Assembly (NCBI GenBank): GCA_015680685.1 | Contig: MNCI01033650.1 | Coordinates: 380,084-408,637, forward strand | Origin: Gnetum montanum | Taxonomy: Eukaryota; Streptophyta; Gnetopsida; Gnetales; Gnetaceae | DNA: 28,554 nt | Reading direction: 5' to 3' | Part shown: piece by piece, positions 21,001 through 28,554 of the stretch | How positions within the stretch are numbered: position 1 is the stretch's first letter | Layout of the letters: each line of letters begins with the position of its first letter | Notes under the pieces: generated by a model | Databases searched by the model: none | What the model was told of the DNA's origin: nothing | What the model saw: only the letters and a program-made list of their open reading frames with translations | Made by a program: the position numbers and the translations under genes

Positions 21001-24000
21001 AAGTTGGATGCAAACTTATTGATCCCAATCCCCTATATGCATCACTACAGATAGCATAGTTGGTGTGAAAAGATTAAAGATGTGATAAGGACATCCAGCC
21101 TTTGTGTAATCCTCAATGCATTATTGTGTGTGTGTGTCTTCTTGTGTATATTTCCCTGTATCTTGTGGAGTTCAGGAGGCATTCCAAATGTTTTGAGACT
21201 GATAAGAGCCTGTTTGGCGAGTTCAGGCTTCAGGCTATGCATCTTGGGATCATTCATGCTAGCACACAAGACATCCTACCAAGCCAGTAAGACGTCTTTT
21301 CCCATCATAGGACGTCTTACCAGACTTATAGATGTCTTACAGGGACACAAGAGTGTCTTCTGCACTAAGACTAGCCTCCGGTAAGATGTCTTCCAGGCCA
21401 CAAAGATGTCTTCTTGTACACGATTCCACACTCAGAAAAGACATCTTCCAGCTCCAAGGATTAGCAAGACAACGGACATTAAGTTTGTATTTTGAATGCT
21501 AGGAAGATGAAAGATCATACCAATAAGCTATAAATAAGTGTCCAATGCTTGAATTTGGGCAAGAAAGAGTTTAAGTGAAAGCAACGAAGAGCTTCTACTA
21601 GGTCATTGTGTCCATTTGAGTAAAAGGCAAGGAAGAGCACTTGAAAGAGGTTGAGAGAATTCTCTTATATCTTATCTTAAGCTAATAATCCACGTGTGAG
21701 CAATTGTGGATTGAGAGGGGACATGTGTGGCCTCTAAGACCCTTGGGAGAGGTATGATTGGACCTTGGCTCCTTAATCTTTGATATATTTTTCTATATTT
21801 TGAAAGTTCTTTTATAAAAGGGAGAATTTTCTCCATTTTGTTGGGTTGTTCTTGTTTTCTAAGCTTAATTTGCTAAGAAGATTGTGAAATGGATCCTTTT
21901 GGGGTCTACTGAGGTAGGCTCTGCATCAAGATGTTATCCTTTTATAAGATGTTATTCATGTGTATGAACTTAAAATCTGTAAATTATAAAAGTAATATTC
22001 AATATCCAGAAAGTCTTCTGGAATAGCTAAATGTGGAACCCTGAAAGAATGTAACAATAACAGAAAGAACTGTGGGCAACAGATGAATGTGAGCAATAAT
22101 TCGTATGGATGAATCTGAAAATTTTGCCATCACAGTAATGAAACAGATACATTTTCAAGGAAGAGAAACCTATCTTCAATTCAATAAAAATCATGTCTTA
22201 GCTTGAACAATATTATAAATATCTGAAAACATAGCTTGTATTTTTATATTTTGCCAGACATTTCAAATCATTCTAGATTCATCATCAGTTGCAACTGATT
22301 TATCAAAGATTAGAGAGAGAAAATAGTATTTAAATTATTTTTTAAAATACAAGAAAAGAAGAAAAATAAATAAATAACTGTGAAGGTATGAAAGTTAGTT
22401 TTGAAGCAAGTGAATAATGGCCAGTAAAGGACTTTCAATATTGCAAAAAAAGTTGGGAAAAACACAAGAGGGGGAAATAGAAAAACCCCATTTGAACAGT
22501 ATAAAAACAAATTAATGTAAAATCAAGCAAAAAGCATAGCTAGGTCAATGTAATATTTAAAAAATGGATCTTTATAGAGGGATAAGAAACATCCAAACAG
22601 GGGGAAAAAATATTTGATTAAACTTCAGAAATTTAAGAAAGTTTCAAATAAGACCCATTGATTACTTGAATTTTGTTAAGATTTGTCACCAAGTTAACTG
22701 GTGAAATAACCTTCAGATCTATTAATATAATGCAACAGCTTCTGACTTCAAGGGCTTCTCTAATTGTTTTTCATGCAAAGAACTTAGCTATTTTCAAAAG
22801 AGTTTATGAACCTGATTTACTCAAACATAACAAAACATAGCCATCGCCATCAGGTTTCTATCAAATTTAGGAAATACAAAATACAAAACACAAAATGCAT
22901 GAAGTTATAAAGTCAATAATCATAAGTTCTTTAAACGTAAAAACTCACCATCATACAACAATTATCAATGATGACCTCTTCGTATTGTACGTCAGGATAC
23001 TTCTCAGCAACTTCGCGACAGCACTGTAACAGAAGAGACCAAAATACAAATGCATGTATTGTATTTGTATTGAATCAGACTAATACTATGTAAAATGTAA
23101 AGATGTTCATTCAATATTCACAATAACTGACCTGCAAAAATAAACCATCTGTCTTTTTCATTATGTTTGCTTTGTGTATAGCAGATACCCTTTGCCTACC
23201 ATGAGTTTTTGCATAATGAAACGCATATTCTGCTACTCTTAAGCTTGCTTGACGAGTGATAATTTTAAGACTCTCAACAACACCTCTTACAACCTGTCAA
23301 AGTAATTAATAGATGATTACAGATTGCGACATAAGTAAAATATTTTATGTCATAATAGTACACAAATAGCCCCAGTACAGTAGAGAATTCAAATAAATGC
23401 TCATTCGACATTTTCTTTTCACTTTTGTAAGTAATAAAAGCTATATAGCATCAATCACAATACTATACGGAATTCAATAAATACTAGCAAACGCATGGTG
23501 AGTTCATACAAGCTAAGGAACCAAAAGTTGGTAGCACCAAGGAACAATTCTACTTGATAAATTTGTTGAATGAATTACTGCAGCTGGTTTCAAAAACAGT
23601 TGGTGTTATCCGAGTTCATCAAGGTCATAGTGTAATATTACTATTGCTAAAACTTTGCAGATTAATGTTGTAAGCAATTAAGAATTGAATTTAAATTAAC
23701 TTAATATGATGCCATCTAAAGATAAAAAATAAAATTGAACCCACAAAACATGAAAGTATTAACCAGTAATTTGATGATGCCTTGATAGAAAAAAGCATAA
23801 AACAAAAAAACCGATACCACAACAAAGGACAGATGAACCATATGCACTTGTTAAATCATAATAGAAAAGATTAGAGTATGCTCCCATCAAAAGGACAGTA
23901 GAGATACACGTTTGGTTATTGTATATTATTGCCCAAGGGGAAGCCACATCCCATGCTATTGTTAACATTCCAATAGACATTAGCATTATACAAAAAATGA

Positions 24001-25220
24001 AATGCTAGATATTTTTAATACAAAAAATGAAATGTTAGATATTTTTAATTTTATATTTGCATTAACAGATAAGTAGCATACAACAACAATAATTTAGTTT
24101 TATTTCTGATTTCAAGAGTATACTGGCCAAAAAGTAAATGCACCTGATGTTCAAGGCCACTGTACTCTCCTTCAGTATTCTCTCTAATAGTCACAAGATT
24201 CACGTCATCGTATCGAGTTTTATAACCAGGAAGGCTGTAGCAAGGTCTCACGTTGGCGTACAGGCCAAGCTCCTTCCGGAGAGTGAGATTTAGTGATCTA
24301 TGCCCCTTTCCGATTGGAGTAGCCATGGGTCCTTTTAGACCAATGCCGTTTCTTCGAACTGAATCCAAACTTTCCTTTGTGAGGAAGCTACCGGTACGTG
24401 GATCAACTTCAGTCCCTACAAAATGTTCTTCCCATTCTATTGGTACATCGGCTGCTTGAAAAACCTAAATGCAACATTCATAACACCATCCATAAATTAG
24501 CGAGAAAATGAGCATGTGGACTCTTTAATTTTGCAAGTTTGTGTTCCAAGAAAATAAAAAGCATAAAAACTCGTGATTCTGAGATAGAGAATTGATCTGT
24601 GTTGGTTAAGGAAACGACTCGTGAATATATCATGCAGACAATAAACATAACGAAAAAATTTCCCACAATGACCTCATCTCCAAAGATCCGCAAAGCAATC
24701 GTGCACGAAACCCTAAGCATGCAGACGAAACATAATTTGCCAGAAAATTAAAACACATCATCACAAAATAATATATTGAGAGAAAAAAATCCACCTAAAT
24801 TGCCAATACCTCACGGACATTCACAAAACATATACGAGGAAACAGCGTAAGGGCAACGTCAGAAAATCAAACTCACTATCACAATCACGATATCTACATA
24901 AACTTCGACAATTTAAAAGCGCCCAAAAACGTTTGGTTGATGAATTCGGATTCGAAACATAAAAAACACTCCGCACACAGAGACGGAAGGAACCGAAGAA
25001 AAATCAAACAAAACATGAAAAGCAAACACGTAATGACAAAAGGTACCTGCTTGACAGAATCAGCAATCTCAGGGCCAATGCCATCGCCGGGGAAGAGCGT
25101 AGCGCGAATGGGCGTGCCATCTGCTGCTGAGGCAAAGTTACGCGAATGCCGAAGTTGACGCTTGGCTGCTGCAACTGAGGCCGACGCTCTGAGAGAGCGA
25201 AGCAGAGATCCGACAGCCAT
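18065..25220 (-). CDS. Mitochondrial NAD-dependent isocitrate dehydrogenase, catalytic subunit (7 exons)
   Basis: This enzyme oxidises isocitrate to 2-oxoglutarate with NAD+ in the mitochondrial TCA cycle. CDS exons: 25220-25047, 24464-24144, 23293-23132, 23023-22949, 18623-18514, 18428-18356, 18256-18065; all introns are GT-AG (phase 0, except intron 5, phase 2). The product has 368 residues, near the 370 or so usual for plant catalytic subunits (Arabidopsis IDH5/IDH6 type). Residues 1-29 are Arg-rich without acidic residues, a mitochondrial targeting peptide, with likely cleavage at RNF/AS. GDGIGPE is at 45-51. By alignment to E. coli Icd the active-site residues are S115, R121, R131, R152, Y159, K206, D239, D263 and D267, all present, which argues for a catalytic rather than regulatory subunit. 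The start has a good plant context (ATCAATGGCT). Intron 4 is 4325 bp; the others are 85-850 bp. The partner regulatory subunit is not in this window. Confidence 0.97.
18718..18833. repeat. 58-bp tandem duplication in intron 4
   Basis: 18718-18775 and 18776-18833 match at 54 of 58 positions, both starting GGAATGCCATAAAT and ending GGACAAGTTTC. All four differences are transitions. It creates a spurious 78-codon ORF on the minus strand. Confidence 0.9.
18875..18945 (-). mobile_element. Likely tRNA-derived SINE (head with A and B boxes)
   Basis: On the minus strand TAGCTTAGTGGT (18934..18923) fits the Pol III A box TRGCNNAGYNGG at 11 of 12 positions. AGTTTGATTTC (18891..18881) fits the B box GGTTCGANTCC with three changes. 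The 43-nt A-to-B start distance suits a tRNA-derived SINE. The element lies on the gene's own strand. Its ends and target duplication are not clear. Confidence 0.5.
19885..20035 (+). mobile_element. Possible tRNA-derived SINE
   Basis: TGATAAAGCTGC (19918-19929) is an A-box-like word and GAGTTTGAGCC (19953-19963), followed by TCAGCAC, is a B-box-like word, 35 nt apart. The layout resembles tRNA-derived plant SINEs, but both boxes have mismatches and I see no clear tail or target duplication. Confidence 0.35.
21078..21933 (+). mobile_element. Solo LTR (846 bp) with AGATG target-site duplication in intron 4
   Basis: The LTR runs from TGATAAGG (21083) to CTGCATCA (21928) with TGAT/ATCA inverted ends. 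It is flanked on both sides by AGATG (21078-21082 and 21929-21933), a perfect 5-bp target-site duplication. Inside, on the + strand, are about eight copies of an AGACGTCTT-type word at spacings of roughly 20-30 bp (about 21268-21450), CCAAT at 21520-21524 and a TATAAATA box at 21529-21536. There is no internal region, so it is the product of LTR-LTR recombination. It is antisense to the host gene. The ORFs at 21045-21384 are chance reading of the LTR. Confidence 0.88.
21529..21536 (+). promoter_or_regulatory. TATA box of the solo LTR
   Basis: TATAAATA preceded 5 nt upstream by CCAAT. If active it would drive transcription antisense to the isocitrate dehydrogenase gene. Confidence 0.5.
23989..24048. 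repeat. 30-bp tandem duplication in intron 2
   Basis: Two adjacent 30-bp units of the TACAAAAAATGAAATG...ATATTTTTAA type differ at one position (GCTAG versus GTTAG). Confidence 0.9.
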
Positions 25221-25412
25221 TGATTACTGAATTGATTGATTCTCGTCAATTCCTCGCCCTGCAATTGCACAATTGCAGACGACCGGCTGCCAAGGGTTTA
25301 CCACCAGCACAGGTAGCGTTCGTTCGTTCGTTCGTTCTCTTGCACACAACTTCATTCGTTACATATGATGTTCAACATTGTTGCAGAATATATATCAGTT
25401 GAATATATCGCG
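25221..25412 (-). promoter_or_regulatory. 5' UTR and promoter-proximal region of the isocitrate dehydrogenase gene
   Basis: The region upstream of the start codon is less AT-rich than its surroundings up to about 25340. A TATATATTC word on the minus strand at about 25394-25386 is a candidate TATA element, about 170 bp upstream of the ATG. There is no in-frame ATG in the gap that would extend the protein. The transcription start is not determined. Confidence 0.35.
25317..25336. repeat. (CGTT)5 microsatellite in the presumed 5' UTR
   Basis: Five perfect CGTT units (AACG on the coding strand) about 100 bp upstream of the start codon. Confidence 0.9.
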
Positions 25413-26616
25413 TTTCGATTTTGTGTTTTTTTAATCTCTCTTTCTATCTCTATCCTTTTCAATGATCCGAACTAGTGATTCTTCGTATTTCCAATGAACA
25501 TGGGCGCTTTATTCATGGCAAATGCTACGCCATCTGATATTTTGCATAAACCTGTGTTTTATTAATGCGAGATTAGTTATGCGACTCCATTGTCTTTGCT
25601 ATGTTAGAGTCTGAAGATCATTATCCTAGGGAATGCATCTCACCGAAGATGCGTTGACCTAACATTTTGCAAAGCTAGCTTTTTTTTTGGTTAAGACGCC
25701 AATTACCGATTAGGAAGGGGTCATTTCTGTGATGTTCAATTTTATTACTTAACCTATATCGTAAGTTTCATTCCAATTAACAATGTTAAGTAAAAGTTCA
25801 ACTTCATAATCCTTTAAAATCCTATTCTTCTAACGCATTAATAATAGCATTAAGAATCTTCCAAAACCTTATTACATCGAGGCAATTATTTAGTTTCTTT
25901 TGGAATCTCTAAATAGATTTATTAGTAAAATTTAAAAAGGATGGTTTTATTATAGAATTCTTTGTTTATGATAATGGCAAATCTTTTGTCAATCTTTGTA
26001 TGAGCTATTCAAGCTACTAGGGTTAGTTCTAGGGAATTACATAGAACACATGTCCAAGTTACATGAATATTTGACATATCTATTGTACTCAAGATTTATG
26101 GCTACTAATGTATTTTGTACAAGTTCGTTTGTCTAGTAGATCCTCCTAATTAGTATCAAATAATTATATCTTATTATTTTAAAAAATAAAAAAATTATTT
26201 GATCATATTCTTTCTTTTAATTAGGCAATGAAGTTGAACAACTTGCCCTTAGATCATTAAAATTTATATATATAGTTTTATCCTCTTTGAGAAAGAGTTT
26301 CAATTTTAATTACTAAGAAGTTTTATAAGCCATAAATTGTGTGTTGAATGCAACATATCATATTGCTTTAATGTAATGTAAGTAATAAATAATAGGAATA
26401 ATATGTGGTTGAGTAGAATTTATGATCTTGAATTACGTATTGAATGGAGTAGATGGTAATGCTTTAACTGTAATCCATGATATGACTAATATGTGACTAC
26501 ATTATTGAATGATGTTTACTTTAGAATGTGAGAAATGGTGGATTTAGTGGTAGTGTTGTGCTCAAGAAGAAGATGGAATCTCTTGACTTCTATTTTAAAT
26601 GCAACAAAAGATGGGT
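25413..26616. other. AT-rich intergenic DNA
   Basis: No ORF of note, RNA gene or repeat family recognised. T and A runs occur at 25679-25688 and 26180-26200. Confidence 0.45.
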
Positions 26617-26835
26617 TGATGAGTGGTGAGTATGTTCAACACCCAACCATATGAGCTACAAGTATCACAATAGATGGTGGCATAATACATGAATAGGGCT
26701 ACTATGGTGTCTTGTTAATTTAACATGTGATTGTAGCTTGTTGTCTTCCCAACTATACTCCTAGTGGCCCTTAGCTCATATGGTTAAGTATAGTTGAAGC
26801 ACATGATATTTGATTTTATGTGGTCATGAATTAAA
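26617..26835 (-). mobile_element. LTR fragment of the GATATC-type family, next to a second copy
   Basis: It begins TGATGAGTGGTGAG (+) and matches the 3' end of the LTR at 26880 onward, including a CAACCATA-type word, GTTGTCTTCC, ATGGTTAAGTA and ATGATATTTGATTTTATG in the same order and similar spacing. It lacks the palindrome/TATA part. It lies directly before the complete LTR in the same orientation. Confidence 0.65.
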
Positions 26836-27282
26836 CTAATTAAAAATATAAAAATTAATTATTTAATATAATTAACAATTGATGAGTGGCGAGGTACCCC
26901 TACACTCAACCATACAAAACAAACGTAGCACGCGCGATCTGGTCGAACTCCGCAGACTAAATGTCTAAACGCCCCATGGAACACTTGGGGTTAATCATTC
27001 GTTGTCTTCCTAGACTTACTTGTTGTTGTCACGGTGTATGGTTAAGTAAGTCCGAGGTATATGATTTTTATGGTCCTTTATGGTTTTATGTCTTCTATGC
27101 TAAGAGCAATGGGTTGAGAAAACTAACTAAGTCTAAATTAACTAGCATCAGCATCCGTTCCCACTTACCATACATACCCTGAACTATGCAACTGTGGCTA
27201 CCAAACGCTAATCGTTACTAGGATCACCACACGTAACGCACATGCTCGAAGTGGTCGTACAGAGGCACTTAACTAACCTAAA

Positions 27283-27464
27283 CGTGATGAGCAGCCGATT
27301 CCTTGACTAGCCGTACACATATGTAGATGCTCGTAATCAAGTCGTACTCATCCCGCATTCTAGGAGACAAGGGTGAGAGAGACTAATCGCGATGAGTACC
27401 TGATTCCTTGATTAGTCGTACACATTCGTCAATGCTTGTAATCAAGTCGTACTCATGCCGCACT
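27283..27464. repeat. Two direct repeats of about 77 bp, 105 bp apart, inside the LTR
   Basis: Both units carry GATTCCTTGA.TAG.CGTACACAT, then GTAATCAAGTCGTACTCAT, then CCGCA. The first starts near 27283 and the second near 27388. They lie in the LTR downstream of the TATA box in the element's sense. Confidence 0.85.
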
Positions 27465-27719
27465 AATGCATGTAATAAATAATAGGTAGGAAATAACATG
27501 TAATAAACCTATTCCATGCATTGTAAGGTTTATCCACAAAGCTCGTCTTTATTGCCGTACACAACTTGTGTTCAGGTACAAAGCTGCTCGAATAAAGATC
27601 CGTTCACTTGGGGACTCCTACTGCAGGCACATGGAAAATATTCTATCTCTGGAGTGATCAAACTGCCAAAGTTTCGCTACTTCTAGCCTAGGATGAGAAA
27701 TGAGGGGAGTGCCGCCTCT

Positions 27720-27727
27720 TATTTATA
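27720..27727 (-). promoter_or_regulatory. LTR TATA box (right-edge element)
   Basis: TATAAATA on the minus strand, directly downstream of the palindrome array. Confidence 0.65.
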
Positions 27728-27844
27728 GATTTGATGGCGGACCGCGATATTGCGTACGCTATATCGCAGGGGACGACGCGATATCGCGACGGCTGCGATA
27801 TCGCGTACATGATATCGCAGTGCATGCGATATCGTGTCTCATCA

Positions 27845-28554
27845 AACCCCCATGACTGAATGAAAACTCGTCCTCGAGTTCCTTACAATAATATCAGGTA
27901 GGTATGGAATTATTGAGGGGAATGGAACTAATGGGATGACATGTAAACGAATCATTATTACAAGACTTGACAAAACTAGTGTTCATGACAACAAGGGTGA
28001 ACACCTTATTACAATGACATCAGGCCTTAGTTGGCAGCTGAGAAGGAGAGAGAGAAAGAAGTGTTACTGCTGCCAACGCCAAGATTGCACCTTCGTTGTT
28101 CATCCGTAAGCGCGTCATCGATCTTGCTCCTTGCATAGCTGCTTCAACGCTGCTCCATTCCAAGTGTTTGCTCCAGATCCAATCCGTTGTTGCATGTCCG
28201 CCATCTACACACACAACAAAATTATATATTAGCAAGGGTAATTGAATCATCATGTAATTGATACCTTGCTTCGATGTAGGTCCATTGGATAGGTTGTGGT
28301 ATGGCTGATATGGATCTGGGAGTATATTAATGATGACTACCGAAGGTGTAGGGGTTAGGAAGAAAATCGAAAAAATCAGGCCCCGTACCCCCATGACTAA
28401 TCGTGAACCTCTGGTAGCGTTAGAATGGAAAAAGAAAAGGAGTAAGAAAGATAGATAAAAAGGGACAACTATGGCATCGATGAAAGGGATGTCAAGATGG
28501 AAATGAACAAAAGAAATTAGATTACAAAATGTTAAGGGAAAGAATTTAACTAAT
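27845..28554 (-). mobile_element. 3' internal part of the second element, cut by the window end
   Basis: Positions 27845-28412 match 8443-9040 of the first element, including both purine tracts, the GAACTCGAGGACGAGTTTTC word and the region encoding the small ORF. From about 28413 to 28554 the sequence is different and unassigned. Whether this copy carries pol lies outside the window. Confidence 0.75.
28020..28394 (-). CDS. ORF of 124 codons overlapping the conserved small-ORF region
   Basis: The last part (AMQGARSM...SQLPTKA, about 28130-28020) is homologous and in the same frame as the 67-codon ORF of the first element. The first part (MGVRGLIFSIFFLTPTPSV) is not open there. A second start, the MADMQQ ATG at about 28204, is in a different frame and stops after about 24 codons, showing an indel between the copies. 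Product unknown; possibly not translated. Confidence 0.25.
   Translation of the reverse strand: MGVRGLIFSIFFLTPTPSVVIINILPDPYQPYHNLSNGPTSKQGINYMMIQLPLLIYNFVVCVDGGHATTDWIWSKHLEWSSVEAAMQGARSMTRLRMNNEGAILALAAVTLLSLSPSQLPTKA

Larger units (their letters stand above)
18624..22948 (-). other. Intron 4 of the isocitrate dehydrogenase gene, 4325 bp, repeat-filled
   Basis: The donor is ATG/GTGAGT (22948) and the acceptor GAGGCAG (18624). It holds a 58-bp tandem duplication, one or two SINE-like elements and a solo LTR, annotated separately. The remaining parts (about 19000-19880, 20040-21077, 21934-22948) are AT-rich with no feature I can name. The other introns are far shorter. Confidence 0.9.
26880..27844 (-). 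mobile_element. Complete 965-bp 3' LTR of a second GATATC-type element
   Basis: On the minus strand it opens TGATGAGACACG at 27844, directly after a purine tract (ATGGGGGTT), and closes CGCCACTCATCA at 26880. The 7-bp ends TGATGAG and CTCATCA are inverted repeats. It contains GATATCGC-type palindromes (27844..27745), TATAAATA (27727..27720), AATAAA and a pair of repeats 105 bp apart. The adjacent pentamer is ACAAT (26875-26879); its partner would lie beyond the window. Confidence 0.85.

Noticed and set aside
23759-23986. 75-codon hydrophobic ORF in intron 2 of the isocitrate dehydrogenase gene
   Set aside because: It has no motif and lies between well-defined splice sites.
25004-25270. 88-codon ORF overlapping exon 1 in another frame
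   Set aside because: The other frame encodes the targeting peptide and GDGIGPE motif with a proper donor site.
26961-27182. 73-codon ORF on the + strand
   Set aside because: It lies within a non-coding LTR and is not open in the homologous copy at 1-336.

Overview
The window looks like nuclear DNA from a land plant, most likely a gymnosperm or another plant with a large, repeat-rich genome. This rests on one intact seven-exon nuclear gene of land-plant type, one very long intron, a Ty3-type retrotransposon primed by tRNA-Asp, tRNA-derived SINEs, minisatellites and AT-rich decayed DNA. The species cannot be fixed from the sequence. No operon, CRISPR array or prokaryotic system is present.

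The only intact conventional gene is on the minus strand at 25220..18065. It encodes the catalytic subunit of mitochondrial NAD-dependent isocitrate dehydrogenase (seven exons, 368 codons, all splice sites GT-AG, every active-site residue present). Its fourth intron is 4325 bp and holds a solo LTR with a perfect 5-bp target-site duplication, one likely and one possible SINE, and a 58-bp tandem duplication.

The left half is mobile-element debris. Positions 1-336 are the 3' part of an LTR. A decayed transposon-type gene runs on the minus strand at about 3512..599; its C-terminal part carries a worn MDN...NKN...LLVGH signature. A 46-bp satellite fills about 3768-5024, and a minisatellite with a unit of about 21 bp fills about 7180-7490. 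A separate 328-bp LTR candidate (TGTCG...CGACA) sits at 7755-8082.

Positions 14140..8125 are a Ty3/gypsy retrotransposon on the minus strand: 5' LTR, tRNA-Asp-type primer binding site, one continuous Gag-protease reading frame of 1056 codons, a long segment without reverse transcriptase or integrase, a small downstream ORF, a polypurine tract and a truncated 3' LTR. The Gag-protease frame has 13 in-frame stops but no visible frameshift, and the stop types fit loss of CAG, CGA and CAA codons by C-to-T change. The protease active-site Asp is replaced by Tyr.

A second, incompletely contained member of the same family lies at the right edge (3' LTR 27844..26880, internal DNA from 27845 to the window end). 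A third LTR fragment abuts it at 26617, a fourth is at 1-336, and a possible fifth is near 16397. The most distinctive shared trait is an array of palindromes built on GCGATATCGC just upstream of the LTR TATA box. Between the Gag-like debris at 14495-15650 and the isocitrate dehydrogenase gene there is AT-rich DNA with no recognisable gene. Assembly defects are a 165-base run of N inside the 5' LTR, single Ns at 9041 and 11945, and an unmerged 41-bp overlap at the latter.
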